In this document: one piece after another, positions 50,725-60,395 of the stretch
Position numbering within the stretch: the stretch's first letter is position 1
Layout of the letters: every line of letters begins with the position of its first letter
From: Vibrio sp. 14G-20
Lineage (GTDB): Bacteria > Pseudomonadota > Gammaproteobacteria > Enterobacterales > Vibrionaceae
DNA: 64,000 bases
Assembly: GCF_026241515.1 (NCBI RefSeq)
Contig: NZ_JAPHPW010000023.1
Span: 1-64,000, forward strand
Direction of reading: 5' to 3'
Notes under the pieces: model-generated
Told to the model about the DNA's origin: nothing
Seen by the model: the letters and a program-made list of their open reading frames with translations, nothing else
Databases searched by the model: none
Position numbers and translations under genes: made by a program

Positions 50725-51354
50725 ATGAATTTTTGGGTTTTATTACAAGGTTTTGGTCTAGGGGCAAGCATGATTATCCCTATTGGCGCTCAGAATGCGT
50801 ACGTCCTAAATCAAGGGATAAAACGCAACCACCATTTAACCACTGCGACAATCTGTAGCCTACTCGATACTCTGTTTATCTCATTGGGTATTTTTGGTGG
50901 CGGTGCGATTCTGTCGCAAAATGAATTGCTACTCACCTCAGTGACGTTAGGCGGTATAGCTTTTCTAGCCGTGTATGGTTTGTTATCACTGCGTAGTGCC
51001 TTTAAAGCGCCCTCAAGCGAGGAGTCAAAAGGAGAGATACTGGCTCGCGGTAAGCGCACCGTTATTTTGGGCGCCTTGGCGGTAACAGTATTAAACCCAC
51101 ACCTCTATTTGGATACGGTGGTGATTCTTGGTTCGATTGGAGGGCAGTTTGAAGGTAATGACAGAATTGCTTTTGCTATGGGAACCATCTTGGCTTCGTT
51201 CGTTTGGTTTTACTCTCTGTCATTGGGCGCGGCAAAGCTAGGCCCGACGCTATCTAAACCTAAGGTTAAGAAAGGCATCGATATCGCAGTAGCAACCATG
51301 ATGTTCGTCATAGCTGCAGTACTTACCAATGGGCTGATTGAGCAATACTGGTAA
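50725..51354 (+). CDS. argO: arginine exporter ArgO (LysE family)
   Basis: Inner-membrane exporter of basic amino acids. The 209 residues form about six hydrophobic segments; the LysE signature GASMIIPIGAQNAYVLNQGI lies at the N-terminus and VLNPHLYLDTVV near 127. The start at 50725 has GGAGG five bases upstream; the longer frame from the preceding GTG would include this site. Next to argP, its activator. Confidence 0.94.
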   Translation: MNFWVLLQGFGLGASMIIPIGAQNAYVLNQGIKRNHHLTTATICSLLDTLFISLGIFGGGAILSQNELLLTSVTLGGIAFLAVYGLLSLRSAFKAPSSEESKGEILARGKRTVILGALAVTVLNPHLYLDTVVILGSIGGQFEGNDRIAFAMGTILASFVWFYSLSLGAAKLGPTLSKPKVKKGIDIAVATMMFVIAAVLTNGLIEQYW

Positions 51355-51379
51355 ATCTGTTTTTCTTAGAAAACCAACA

Positions 51380-51412
51380 AAAAAGGCGGATAACCAAAGT
51401 TATCCGCCTTTC
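51380..51412. terminator. bidirectional terminator between argO and mscS
   Basis: AAGGCGGATAAC (51383-51394) and GTTATCCGCCTT (51399-51410) form a 12-bp stem with a 4-base loop and T-rich flanks on both strands. Confidence 0.88.
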
Positions 51413-51449
51413 CTTATAAAAGCTTATAGTTATAAAAACTAACTAGAGA

Positions 51450-52316
51450 TTAAGCTTCTACTTTATTCATGTGTACATCCATTTGCGGGAATGGAATTTC
51501 GATACCTTCATTATCCAAGCCTTCTTTGATAGCTTGCATAAGGTCGAAATAAACATTCCAGTAGTCAGCAGTGCTAACCCATGGACGAACGACAAAATTA
51601 ACTGAAGAGTCAGCTAGCGTGTGAACACCAACTTGAACACCAGGCTCTTTCAGTACACGCTCATCAGATTCACAGATCTTAGTCAGTAGCGCTTTTGTCT
51701 TTTGAAGATCAGCGTTGTAAGAAACACCAATCATTAGATCAATACGGCGCGTATCATGACGAGAGTAGTTTGTGATTGGACTACCGATAACGCTACCGTT
51801 AGGTACTACAACCATTTTGTTGTCTGGCGTTGTTAGAACCGTTTGGAAGATTTGAATAGAATCAACTGAACCTGCTACACCACCAATTTCCACATAGTCA
51901 CCAGACTTGAATGGACGGAATGCAACGATAAGTACACCAGCAGCAAAGTTAGATAGTGAGCCTTGTAGCGCTAGGCCTACCGCTAAACCAGCCGCACCAA
52001 TAACAGCAACTACAGATGCTGTTTGAACACCTAAACGACCAAGTGCAGCAATTAAAACAATAACAAACAATAGGTAACGAACTAAACCGTGAATAAATTC
52101 CACAACCGCTCGGTCCATTTTCTTCTTCTGAAGAACCTTAGACACGCTATTCGCTACAGCTTTAACAATAAGGTTACCAATAAATAAAATTATCAGTGCT
52201 GAAATGATATTTACGCCATATTGGATAAATAAATCTGAATTATTTGTTAACCACTGCTCTGCGTGAGACAAACCGTCCACAAGCGGAGTTTCAATTACTG
52301 TCGAACTATCAGCCAT
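51450..52316 (-). CDS. mscS: small-conductance mechanosensitive channel MscS
   Basis: Opens on membrane tension to release solutes during hypoosmotic shock. The 288 residues (E. coli 286) have three membrane helices; the third, pore-lining one is rich in Gly/Ala (VVAVIGAAGLAVGLALQGSL), followed by the beta domain with FRPFKSGDYVEIGG and a cytoplasmic vestibule. Start ATG 52316 is preceded by AGAGGAT; an ATG three codons earlier overlaps that site. Confidence 0.95.
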   Translation of the reverse strand: MADSSTVIETPLVDGLSHAEQWLTNNSDLFIQYGVNIISALIILFIGNLIVKAVANSVSKVLQKKKMDRAVVEFIHGLVRYLLFVIVLIAALGRLGVQTASVVAVIGAAGLAVGLALQGSLSNFAAGVLIVAFRPFKSGDYVEIGGVAGSVDSIQIFQTVLTTPDNKMVVVPNGSVIGSPITNYSRHDTRRIDLMIGVSYNADLQKTKALLTKICESDERVLKEPGVQVGVHTLADSSVNFVVRPWVSTADYWNVYFDLMQAIKEGLDNEGIEIPFPQMDVHMNKVEA

Positions 52317-52635
52317 AATGTGCATCCTCTATATAATATGCTATGGGCTAAACTGCCTTAAGCCTAATTTACTCTGCAATATAATAAACAGTTTAATTAC
52401 CGTTAAGTCATTGTGTTAAAAGTAAATTAAAGCCAAGTCCTTTTTATAAACTGAACCAAATTCAGTTTTTCGGCACGATATCCTATCTTTGACAGATTGC
52501 AAAGTCATATTTATGTAAGCTTTTGAATTAATAAAACTTACCAATAAACACAAATACCGATAACTAAAAGACTACGAGATTTATTCACCGCACGCTAGGT
52601 TTTTCACATATTTAATACAAGTTTTTATCAGACAT
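52317..52635. other. AT-rich spacer upstream of mscS
   Basis: About 320 bases without a gene. It contains a small hairpin AAACTGAA (52448-52455) / TTCAGTTT (52461-52468) running into T, a weak terminator-like element of unknown purpose. The mscS promoter should lie between 52330 and 52450, but I could not choose a single site. Confidence 0.5.
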
Positions 52636-52666
52636 AAAAAAACCCGCTCAATGAGCGGGTTTTTAA
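52636..52666. terminator. fbaA terminator
   Basis: AAAAACCCGCTCA and TGAGCGGGTTTTT form a 13-bp stem with T runs on both strands. It lies about 30 bases after the fbaA stop. Confidence 0.9.
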
Positions 52667-52693
52667 AACTTAAAGAGTACTTAATTCAAAGAA

Positions 52694-53770
52694 TTATAGT
52701 ACGTCTACAGCGTTAAGGTCAGCAAATGCTTTCTCTAGACGAGCAACCATTGAAGCTTGACCAGCACGTAGCCATACGCGTGGATCGTAGTACTTCTTGT
52801 TTGGAGCAGCTTCACCAGTTGGGTTGCCGATTTGACCTTGTAGGAAGTCGAAGTTGTCAGCAGAGTACTGACGGATGCCATCCCAAGTTGCCCACTGTGT
52901 ATCAGTATCGATGTTCATTTTGATAACACCGTAGCCGATAGACTCTTGGATTTCTGCTTCAGAAGAACCAGAACCACCGTGGAATACGAAGTTTAGAGCG
53001 TTAGGTGCAATACCGAACTTCTCTGCACAGTATGCTTGAGAGTCACGTAGGATAGTTGGAGTAAGTACAACGTTACCAGCTTGGTAAACACCGTGTACGT
53101 TACCGAAAGAAGCAGCGATAGTGAAACGTGGGCTAACAGCCATTAGTTTCTCGTATGCGTATGCTACGTCTTCTGGAGAAGTGTAAAGCTCAGATGCGTC
53201 CATATCAGAGTTATCAACGCCGTCTTCTTCGCCACCAGTACAACCAAGTTCGATCTCGATTGTCATGTTCATTTTAGCCATGCGCTCTAGGTACTTAGCA
53301 CATGTTTCGATGTTCTCTTCTAGAGACTCTTCAGAAAGGTCTAGCATGTGAGAAGAGAATAGAGGCTTACCAGTTTGTGCGAAGAACTCTTCACCAGCGT
53401 CTAGTAGACCGTCGATCCATGGAAGAAGTTTCTTAGCAGCGTGGTCAGTGTGCAGGATAACTGGAACACCGTAAGCTTCAGCTACAGCGTGTACATATTT
53501 TGCACCAGCTACAGCGCCAAGAACTTGTGCGCCTTGACCTTCAAGTTTAACGCCTTTACCTGCGAAGAATGCAGCGCCACCGTTAGAGAACTGAACAACT
53601 ACTGGAGCTTTAACTTTAGCAGCTGCTTCTAGTACTGCGTTTACAGAGTCAGTACCAACAACGTTTACAGCAGGAAGAGCAAATTTGTTTTCTTTTGCTA
53701 CTTCAAATACTTTCTGTACGTCATCGCCAGAAATCACACCAGGTTTTACAAAATCGAAGATCTTAGACAT
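52694..53770 (-). CDS. fbaA: fructose-bisphosphate aldolase, class II
   Basis: Zinc-dependent aldolase splitting fructose 1,6-bisphosphate. The 358 residues (E. coli 359) begin MSKIFDFVKPGVISGDDVQKV and contain the zinc-ligand region VILHTDHAAKKLLPW, the ELGCTGGEEDGVDN motif, and FVFHGGSGS near 265. It follows pgk on the same strand but has a terminator-like hairpin and its own promoter between, flanked by two GCAA-CG-type sites. Confidence 0.97.
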   Translation of the reverse strand: MSKIFDFVKPGVISGDDVQKVFEVAKENKFALPAVNVVGTDSVNAVLEAAAKVKAPVVVQFSNGGAAFFAGKGVKLEGQGAQVLGAVAGAKYVHAVAEAYGVPVILHTDHAAKKLLPWIDGLLDAGEEFFAQTGKPLFSSHMLDLSEESLEENIETCAKYLERMAKMNMTIEIELGCTGGEEDGVDNSDMDASELYTSPEDVAYAYEKLMAVSPRFTIAASFGNVHGVYQAGNVVLTPTILRDSQAYCAEKFGIAPNALNFVFHGGSGSSEAEIQESIGYGVIKMNIDTDTQWATWDGIRQYSADNFDFLQGQIGNPTGEAAPNKKYYDPRVWLRAGQASMVARLEKAFADLNAVDVL

Positions 53771-53828
53771 GGAAATAGTCCTATTTATTCTATCGTTTTA
53801 AGATTAAAAAACTTAAGTTCAAAAACTT

Positions 53829-53840
53829 GCAATCGTTTGC
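53829..53840. promoter_or_regulatory. candidate operator near the fbaA transcription start
   Basis: GCAATCGTTTGC is a CG-centred palindrome with one mismatch (GCAAACGTTTGC would be perfect), typical of LacI-family operators. It lies just downstream of the predicted fbaA start. Confidence 0.45.
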
Positions 53841-53854
53841 TCACAACTTGTGCC

Positions 53855-53890
53855 ATTCTAGCAAAAAAGTGTGATATGCCGCAAACGTTA
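53855..53890 (-). promoter_or_regulatory. fbaA promoter with overlapping GCAAACGTT site
   Basis: On the minus strand, TTGCGG (53879-53884) and TAGAAT (53855-53860) are 18 bases apart. The -35 overlaps a GCAAACGTTA site (53881-53890). With the palindrome at 53829-53840 this gives two operator-like sites flanking the promoter. Confidence 0.55.
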
Positions 53891-53916
53891 AAAGGCGAGA
53901 TTCACATCTCGCCTTT
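53888..53916 (-). terminator. pgk terminator
   Basis: AAAGGCGAGA (53891-53900) and TCTCGCCTTT (53907-53916) form a 10-bp stem followed by TTTTAA on the minus strand. The T run is short, so some readthrough into fbaA is likely. Confidence 0.7.
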
Positions 53917-53925
53917 CTGAATCAA

Positions 53926-55089
53926 TTATGCTTTAGCACGCTCTTCAAGCATTGCTACTGCAGGAAGTACTTTACCTTCAACGAACTCAAGGAAAGCGCC
54001 ACCACCAGTAGAGATGTAAGAAACGTCAGCTTTGATACCGAACTTGTCGATAGCTGCTAGCGTGTCACCACCACCGGCTACAGAGAAACCTGCAGATTCA
54101 GCGATTGCTTTAGAGATACCAGCAGTACCCGCTTCGAAGTTCTTAAATTCGAATACGCCTACAGGGCCGTTCCAAAGGATAGTTTTTGCATTGCCGATGA
54201 TTTCAGCAAGAGCAGCCGTTGAATCTGGACCAAGGTCGAAAATCATGTCGTCGTCTTGAACTTCAGAAACGTGCTTGATTTCAGCTTCAGCGTTTTCATC
54301 GAAAGCTTTAGCACATGCAACGTCAGTTGCTACTGGAATAGCACACTCTTTCATTAGCTTCTTAGCTGTCTCAACTAGGTCTGCTTCGTATAGAGACTTA
54401 CCTACGTTGTGGCCTTCAGCAGCGATGAACGTGTTCGCGATACCACCACCAACAACAAGTTGGTCAGCAATTTTAGAAAGAGACTCTAGAACCGTTAGTT
54501 TAGTAGAAACTTTAGAACCACCAACGATAGCAACTAGTGGACGAGCCGGGTTGTCCATTGCTTTGCCAAGAGCTTCAAGTTCAGCAGCTAGAAGAGGACC
54601 AGCACATGCTACAGGTGCATAAGTACCAACACCGTGAGTAGAAGCTTGTGCACGGTGAGCTGTACCGAATGCATCCATTACAAAGATGTCACATAGTGCA
54701 GCGTACTGCTTAGAAAGTGCTTCTTCGTTTTTCTTCTCGCCTTTGTTAAAGCGAACGTTTTCAAGAACAACTAGTTCACCAGCGTTTAGCTCTAGGCCGT
54801 TAACGTAATCTTTCGCTAGCTTAACTTCGCAGTCTAGTGCGTCGTTTAGGTAGTTAACTACAGGTGCTAGAGAGAACTCTTCGTTGTATTCGCCTTCAGT
54901 AGGACGACCAAGGTGAGAAGTAACCATAACTTTTGCGCCAGCTTCTAGGCAAAGTTTGATAGTTGGTAGAGATGCAAGGATACGTGCATCTGAAGTTACT
55001 TTACCGTCTTTTACTGGTACGTTTAGGTCAGCACGAATAAATACGCGTTTACCTGCAAGTTCCAGGTCAGTCATCTTGATCACAGACAT
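53926..55089 (-). CDS. pgk: phosphoglycerate kinase
   Basis: Glycolytic enzyme forming ATP from 1,3-bisphosphoglycerate. The 387-residue product (E. coli 387) starts [20 protein letters not shown]. It contains RADLNVP, the substrate-binding VTSHLGRP, the [13 protein letters not shown] motif and the C-terminal [21 protein letters not shown] stands before ATG 55089; the frame's five extra upstream codons include this site. Order epd-pgk-fbaA is conserved in gammaproteobacteria. Confidence 0.98.
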   Translation of the reverse strand: MSVIKMTDLELAGKRVFIRADLNVPVKDGKVTSDARILASLPTIKLCLEAGAKVMVTSHLGRPTEGEYNEEFSLAPVVNYLNDALDCEVKLAKDYVNGLELNAGELVVLENVRFNKGEKKNEEALSKQYAALCDIFVMDAFGTAHRAQASTHGVGTYAPVACAGPLLAAELEALGKAMDNPARPLVAIVGGSKVSTKLTVLESLSKIADQLVVGGGIANTFIAAEGHNVGKSLYEADLVETAKKLMKECAIPVATDVACAKAFDENAEAEIKHVSEVQDDDMIFDLGPDSTAALAEIIGNAKTILWNGPVGVFEFKNFEAGTAGISKAIAESAGFSVAGGGDTLAAIDKFGIKADVSYISTGGGAFLEFVEGKVLPAVAMLEERAKA

Positions 55090-55255
55090 GTTTTGTCCTC
55101 TCAAATTTAAATAAATATAAAGTTTTGGAAACTCAGCAACCCTGCTAAGCCTATAAATTATTCAACTGGTAATTCTTTAACTACTCATAATATGTGGATA
55201 CTTTGTATTTATTTCAAGCTAAAAAATAAATAATCCGCACATTTGCTTCTAGGTC

Positions 55256-56305
55256 TTACTTCTTGCCTTCAGAAGCTTGCATTGCAAGAACCGTATCCAG
55301 CATTCGGTTCGCAAAGCCCCATTCATTGTCACACCACACCAGCATTTTCACTAGGTGGCCGTTGCTCACTCGCGTTTGTGAACCATCAACAATTGCGCTA
55401 TGGGGATCGTGATTAAAGTCGATGGAAACGAGCGGCGCTTCAGTATAGTCAACTATATTGTGTAATGTACACTGGGACGCATTAACAATGGTTTGATTTA
55501 CGTCATTAACTTTCACATTTGTATTAATTGTGACACTTAAATCCATCGCAGTTACGTTTACCGTAGGCACACGCACAGATATCGCTTCGAACTTGTTAGA
55601 AAATTTCGGGAAGATCCTTTCAATACCTTTGTGCAATTTGGTATCAACAGGAATGATGGATTGGCTTGCAGCTCGAGTACGGCGAAGGTCGCTATGATAT
55701 GCATCGATCACTTGTTGATCATTCATTGAAGAGTGAATAGTCGTGATGGTCCCAGACTCAATACCAAAAGCGTCATCAAGTACCTTGATGATAGGGACAA
55801 TACAGTTAGTCGTGCATGAACCGTTGGAAACAATTCGATGGTCAGCTGTGATAGTGTCGTGATTCACACCGTAGATAATGGTGTTATCAAGGTCATTCGC
55901 ACCAGGATGTGAAAATAGAACTTTTTTAGCCCCTGCAGCGATGTGCGCTAGGCCATCATCTCTACAACCGTAGACGCCAGTACAATCGAGAACAATATCC
56001 ACCTCAAGGTCACGCCAAGGCAGCAGTTCAATATCAGCAAGATGTAAGATACGAATAGTATCAAACTCGCCTTTATCTTCTGCACCAATACCATGGTGGA
56101 TATAGATGTGCTCTTGATCGTTGGAGATCTTCTTACCAAAGCGACCGTGACTGGTGTCGTATTGTAATAAGTGAGCCATAGCGTCAGGCTGAGCAAGCTC
56201 ATTGACAGCTACCACTTTGATTTGTTGGCTTTTGCCACTTTCATAGACAGCGCGCAATACATTACGCCCTATTCGTCCAAATCCATTTATCGCGACTTTT
56301 AGCAT
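55256..56305 (-). CDS. epd: erythrose-4-phosphate dehydrogenase
   Basis: NAD-dependent oxidation of erythrose 4-phosphate to 4-phosphoerythronate, toward pyridoxal phosphate; homologous to GapA. The 349 residues start [19 protein letters not shown], with catalytic Cys164 in SNGSCTTNC and [12 protein letters not shown] near the end. Start ATG 56305 has GGA about five bases before. The position between tktA and pgk, and length greater than GapA (about 331), support Epd. Confidence 0.93.
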   Translation of the reverse strand: MLKVAINGFGRIGRNVLRAVYESGKSQQIKVVAVNELAQPDAMAHLLQYDTSHGRFGKKISNDQEHIYIHHGIGAEDKGEFDTIRILHLADIELLPWRDLEVDIVLDCTGVYGCRDDGLAHIAAGAKKVLFSHPGANDLDNTIIYGVNHDTITADHRIVSNGSCTTNCIVPIIKVLDDAFGIESGTITTIHSSMNDQQVIDAYHSDLRRTRAASQSIIPVDTKLHKGIERIFPKFSNKFEAISVRVPTVNVTAMDLSVTINTNVKVNDVNQTIVNASQCTLHNIVDYTEAPLVSIDFNHDPHSAIVDGSQTRVSNGHLVKMLVWCDNEWGFANRMLDTVLAMQASEGKK

Positions 56306-56451
56306 AGTTCCGTACATCTAACCAAAATTTCGTGCAACAGATGATAACTGAATCCTACCCAAAAGGCATTACTTGAATACCTCAGTCTACTTAGGACAGG
56401 TTGATCTGCTACTTATAAAGATGAGTCTAGGAGAAAACAAATCCCAGATAC

Positions 56452-56482
56452 AAAAAACCGAGCTCAGCGCTCGGTTTTTTCC
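56452..56482 (-). terminator. tktA terminator
   Basis: AAAACCGAGC and GCTCGGTTTT arms with loop TCAGC form a stem followed by TTTG on the minus strand and TTCC on the plus. It lies about 40 bases after the tktA stop. Confidence 0.85.
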
Positions 56483-56519
56483 TTCATTTAACTGTTAGCA
56501 CAAGGCCATCAGTCAATGA

Positions 56520-58514
56520 TTAAGCAAGAAGCTCTTTCGCTGTGTTTACTACATTTTCAGTAGTGAAACCGAACATCTTGAATAGCTCACCCGCTGGTGC
56601 AGATTCGCCGAACGTTGTCATACCGATGATCTTGCCACCGAAACCAACGTACTTGTACCAGAAGTCAGCGATGCCAGCTTCTACAGCGATACGTGCAGTT
56701 ACGTCAGATGGAAGTACAGATTCGCGGTATTCAGCGTCTTGCTTATCGAATGCGTCAGTTGCAGGCATAGAGACTACGCGTACTGCTTTACCTTCAGCTG
56801 TTAGTTGTGCTGCTGCTTCAACAGCAAGCTCAACTTCAGAACCTGTAGCAATGATGATTAGCTCTGGCTTACCAGCACAATCTTTCAGGATGTAACCACC
56901 CTTAGCGATATTAGCTACTTGCTCTGCGTTACGATCTTGTTGTGCAAGGTTTTGACGAGAGAAGATTAGAGATGAAGGACCATCTTTACGCTCAATAGCC
57001 AGTTTCCAAGCCACTGCAGATTCAACTTGGTCACATGGACGCCATGTGCTCATGTTTGGAGTCAGACGTAGAGAAGCGATTTGCTCAACCGGTTGGTGAG
57101 TAGGACCATCTTCGCCAAGACCGATAGAATCGTGCGTGTAAACTTGGATGTTCTGAACTTTCATCAGAGCAGCCATACGCATTGCGTTACGCGCGTATTC
57201 CATGAACATTAGGAACGTTGCGCCGTAGGGTACGAAACCACCGTGCAGAGCGATACCGTTCATGATAGCCGTCATACCGAATTCACGTACACCGTAGTGG
57301 ATGTAGTTACCTGAGAAGTCATTTGCTTCAAGAGACTTAGAACCAGACCACATAGTAAGGTTAGAAGGCGCAAGGTCAGCAGAGCCGCCCATGAATTCTG
57401 GTAGCATAGCACCGAACGCTTCTAGTGCGTTTTGGGATGCTTTACGTGAAGCGATGTTTGCAGGGTTAGCTTGAAGATCAGCAATGATTGCATTTGCTTT
57501 CTCTTCCCACTCAGCTGGAAGTTCGCCGTTAGTACGACGTTTGAATTCTGCTGCTAGCTCTGGGTAAGCCGCTGCGTATGCGTCAAACTTAGCATTCCAC
57601 GCTGCTTCTTTCGCTGCGCCTGCTTCTTTCGCATTCCACTCAGCTGCGATATCTGCTGGGATTTCGAAAGGACCGTGTTCCCAACCAAGCGCTGCTTTAG
57701 TTGCTGTGATTTCATCTGCACCTAGTGGAGCACCGTGACAGTCGTGCGTACCCGCTTTGTTTGGAGAACCAAAACCGATGATAGTTTTAGTACAGATAAG
57801 TGTTGGACGAGGATCCGCTTTAGCCGCTTCAATCGCAGCGTTAATAGCGTCAGAGTCGTGACCATCTACTGCTGGGATTACGTGCCAGCCGTATGCTTCA
57901 AAACGCTTAGGTGTATCGTCAGAGAACCAACCTTCCACTTCACCATCAATAGAGATGCCGTTGTCATCCCAGAAAGCAACCAGCTTACCAAGACCTAGCG
58001 TACCTGCTAGTGAACATGCTTCGTGAGAGATACCTTCCATCAGACAGCCATCACCCATGAATGCATAAGTGAAGTGGTCAACGATGTCGTGGCCTTCTTT
58101 GTTGAACTGTGCAGCCAGTGCTTTCTCAGCCATTGCCATACCAACAGCGTTAGTGATGCCTTGACCTAGAGGACCCGTCGTTGTCTCGATACCTGGTGCG
58201 TAACCGTACTCTGGGTGACCCGGAGTCTTAGAGTGCAGTTGACGGAAGTTTTTAAGGTCTTCAATTGAAAGCTCGTAACCTGCAAGGTGAAGCAGAGAGT
58301 AAATCAGCATAGAACCATGGCCGTTAGACAGGATAAAACGGTCGCGGTCAGCCCACTCTGGGTTTGCTGGGTTGTGGTTCAAGTGGCCACGCCAAAGAAC
58401 TTCAGCGATGTCAGCCATGCCCATAGGTGCGCCTGGGTGGCCTGAATTTGCTTGTTGAACACCGTCCATGCTAAGTGCGCGGATTGCATTGGCTAGATCT
58501 TTACGAGAAGGCAT
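56520..58514 (-). CDS. tktA: transketolase
   Basis: Thiamine diphosphate enzyme moving two-carbon units in the pentose phosphate pathway. The 664-residue product begins [20 protein letters not shown]. It has [18 protein letters not shown] near 24-41, the diphosphate-binding [13 protein letters not shown] near 155, and the pyrimidine-domain [15 protein letters not shown] near 460. AGGAG precedes ATG 58514; six extra upstream codons are not used. Divergent from metK, with a 358-base intergenic region holding two GCAAACGTTT sites. Confidence 0.97.
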   Translation of the reverse strand: MPSRKDLANAIRALSMDGVQQANSGHPGAPMGMADIAEVLWRGHLNHNPANPEWADRDRFILSNGHGSMLIYSLLHLAGYELSIEDLKNFRQLHSKTPGHPEYGYAPGIETTTGPLGQGITNAVGMAMAEKALAAQFNKEGHDIVDHFTYAFMGDGCLMEGISHEACSLAGTLGLGKLVAFWDDNGISIDGEVEGWFSDDTPKRFEAYGWHVIPAVDGHDSDAINAAIEAAKADPRPTLICTKTIIGFGSPNKAGTHDCHGAPLGADEITATKAALGWEHGPFEIPADIAAEWNAKEAGAAKEAAWNAKFDAYAAAYPELAAEFKRRTNGELPAEWEEKANAIIADLQANPANIASRKASQNALEAFGAMLPEFMGGSADLAPSNLTMWSGSKSLEANDFSGNYIHYGVREFGMTAIMNGIALHGGFVPYGATFLMFMEYARNAMRMAALMKVQNIQVYTHDSIGLGEDGPTHQPVEQIASLRLTPNMSTWRPCDQVESAVAWKLAIERKDGPSSLIFSRQNLAQQDRNAEQVANIAKGGYILKDCAGKPELIIIATGSEVELAVEAAAQLTAEGKAVRVVSMPATDAFDKQDAEYRESVLPSDVTARIAVEAGIADFWYKYVGFGGKIIGMTTFGESAPAGELFKMFGFTTENVVNTAKELLA

Positions 58515-58587
58515 GTCTGCTCCTGGATACATAAGCGATTTAAAAAAGAGATTGATGCTAAAGTTTTCATTTTTATTAGCGCGGGTA

Positions 58588-58623
58588 TTCTCTCAAACGA
58601 CTATAGCGACTGCAAACGTTTTA
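58588..58623 (-). promoter_or_regulatory. candidate tktA promoter overlapped by a GCAAACGTTT site
   Basis: On the minus strand, TTGCAG (58611-58616), 17 bases and GAGAAT (58588-58593) form a plausible sigma-70 promoter. The -35 overlaps GCAAACGTTTT (58613-58623), a PurR-like box, suggesting repression. Confidence 0.5.
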
Positions 58624-58696
58624 CTGGCATTTTAACGGTCATTTTTCGCAATTTTCGATCATTTACATCACTTAGCAACGGCTTATCTCAAACGAT

Positions 58697-58710
58697 ACGC
58701 AAACGTTTAG
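58697..58710. promoter_or_regulatory. PurR-like box between tktA and metK
   Basis: ACGCAAACGTTTAG matches the first 12 positions of the PurR consensus ACGCAAACGTTTGCGT. It lies 25 bases upstream of the predicted metK -35 and about 75 bases upstream of the tktA -35, so either gene could be the target. Confidence 0.5.
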
Positions 58711-58734
58711 TTATGACATATCATAAAAAAGAGC

Positions 58735-58762
58735 TTGTAATTCGACCGTTGGAATTTAGAAT
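58735..58762 (+). promoter_or_regulatory. metK promoter
   Basis: TTGTAA (58735-58740), a 16-base spacer and TAGAAT (58757-58762) form a good sigma-70 promoter about 110 bases upstream of metK. MetJ-like boxes overlap the predicted start. Confidence 0.6.
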
Positions 58763-58786
58763 AGCCGTCTAGATGTAGAAACACCT
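58763..58786 (+). promoter_or_regulatory. candidate MetJ operator upstream of metK
   Basis: Three consecutive 8-mers AGCCGTCT, AGATGTAG and AAACACCT resemble tandem met boxes (consensus AGACGTCT). The first matches at 7 of 8 positions, the others less well. Placement over the predicted transcription start fits methionine repression of metK in gammaproteobacteria. Confidence 0.5.
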
Positions 58787-58872
58787 ACAACATATACTGT
58801 ATTTAATGGCGGCGCTTCCTAGCTTGCGACGCCATAAAACTATTTACACCAAAACCTAAAAGTGGAGCTCTC

Positions 58873-60027
58873 ATGGCTAAGCACCTATTCACTTCTGAAT
58901 CTGTTTCAGAAGGCCATCCAGATAAAATTGCAGACCAAATCTCTGATGCTGTTCTTGATGCCATCTTGGAACAAGATCCAAAAGCACGTGTTGCTTGTGA
59001 GACTTACGTAAAAACCGGCATGGTTATGGTTGGCGGTGAAGTAACAACGTCTGCATGGGTTGATATCGAAGAAATCACTCGTGAAACAGTACGTGAAATT
59101 GGTTACGTTCATTCTGATATGGGCTTTGACGCTGACTCTTGTGCTGTTCTAAACACCATTGGTAAGCAGTCTCCAGACATCAACCAAGGTGTTGATAAAG
59201 AAGACCCTAAAGAGCAAGGCGCAGGCGACCAAGGCATCATGTTTGGTTACGCGACTAACGAAACTCCAATCCTAATGCCAGCTCCAATTACTTACTCTCA
59301 CCTTCTTGTTAAGAAGCAAGCTGAAGTACGTAAGAGCGGTAAACTTGACTTCCTTCGCCCTGATGCGAAATCTCAAGTTACGTTCCAATACGACCAAGGT
59401 AAGATCGTTGGTATCGACGCTGTTGTTCTTTCGACTCAACACTGCGATTCAGTAACAACACCTGACCTTCGTGAAGCGGTAATGGAAGAGATCATCAAGC
59501 CAGTACTACCTTCTGAGTGGATCAACAAAGACACTAACTTCTTCATCAACCCAACAGGCCGTTTCGTAATCGGTGGCCCAATGGGTGACTGTGGTCTAAC
59601 TGGTCGTAAGATCATCGTTGATACCTACGGCGGCGCAGCTCGTCACGGTGGCGGTGCATTCTCTGGTAAAGATCCATCAAAAGTTGACCGTTCTGCAGCT
59701 TACGCAGCACGTTACGTTGCGAAAAACATCGTTGCTGCTGGCATGGCTGACCGTTGTGAGATTCAACTGTCTTACGCTATCGGTGTTGCAGATCCAACAT
59801 CTATCATGGTTGAAACGTTTGGCACTGAGAAAGTAGCTCACGAAATCATCATTGAAGCAGTTCGTCAAAACTTCGACCTACGTCCATACGGTCTTCAAGA
59901 AATGCTGAACCTTCTTCAGCCTATCTACAAGCAGACTGCGGCATACGGTCACTTCGGTCGTGAAGAGTTCCCTTGGGAAGCGACTGACAAAGCAGCAATC
60001 CTTGCAGACTTCGCTGGCCTAAAATAA
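58873..60027 (+). CDS. metK: S-adenosylmethionine synthase
   Basis: Makes S-adenosylmethionine from methionine and ATP. The 384 residues (equal to E. coli) contain the N-terminal [18 protein letters not shown], the ATP-binding [12 protein letters not shown] hexapeptide region near 117-128 and the phosphate-binding [16 protein letters not shown] near 260. GGAG lies before the ATG. It has its own MetJ-like operator and a strong terminator. Confidence 0.98.
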   Translation: MAKHLFTSESVSEGHPDKIADQISDAVLDAILEQDPKARVACETYVKTGMVMVGGEVTTSAWVDIEEITRETVREIGYVHSDMGFDADSCAVLNTIGKQSPDINQGVDKEDPKEQGAGDQGIMFGYATNETPILMPAPITYSHLLVKKQAEVRKSGKLDFLRPDAKSQVTFQYDQGKIVGIDAVVLSTQHCDSVTTPDLREAVMEEIIKPVLPSEWINKDTNFFINPTGRFVIGGPMGDCGLTGRKIIVDTYGGAARHGGGAFSGKDPSKVDRSAAYAARYVAKNIVAAGMADRCEIQLSYAIGVADPTSIMVETFGTEKVAHEIIIEAVRQNFDLRPYGLQEMLNLLQPIYKQTAAYGHFGREEFPWEATDKAAILADFAGLK

Positions 60028-60051
60028 TTTAGCCACTTCGATTTGTTTCTA

Positions 60052-60087
60052 TAAAGCCCTTACTGCTTAGTAAGGGCTTTATTTTTA
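60052..60087 (+). terminator. metK terminator
   Basis: AAAGCCCTTACT and AGTAAGGGCTTT arms form a 12-bp stem with a 4-base loop, followed by ATTTTTAT on the plus strand. Confidence 0.9.
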
Positions 60088-60395
60088 TGTACTTACCGGA
60101 CCTTCACTCTCTAATTCTTTCTCTAACGCCCTTCTTTACCGTTAACCACTAAGTATAAAAAGCCGCCGATAATTTGTGTTTTCTAACACTACTGACAATA
60201 GTTAAGGTAACTCCTAGGCGATCAAGCTCACATTTAACTTAAATTAATTCAGTCTGATAACGCTCGTTAAATGCACGCTAGAACAAAAACTGGGATGACA
60301 AAGAGCAATTTAGCTCAACACCATAACTCTCACAAAAGCCACACCGATGAGCCTTATGGAATTATAACTAGGACGTTATTTAACTAGGGGGATCT
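60088..60395. other. spacer upstream of the DUF2189 gene
   Basis: About 308 bases with no gene on either strand. The sequence just before the next start has AGGGGGATCT as ribosome-binding site. No clear promoter or repeat was recognised. Confidence 0.5.
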
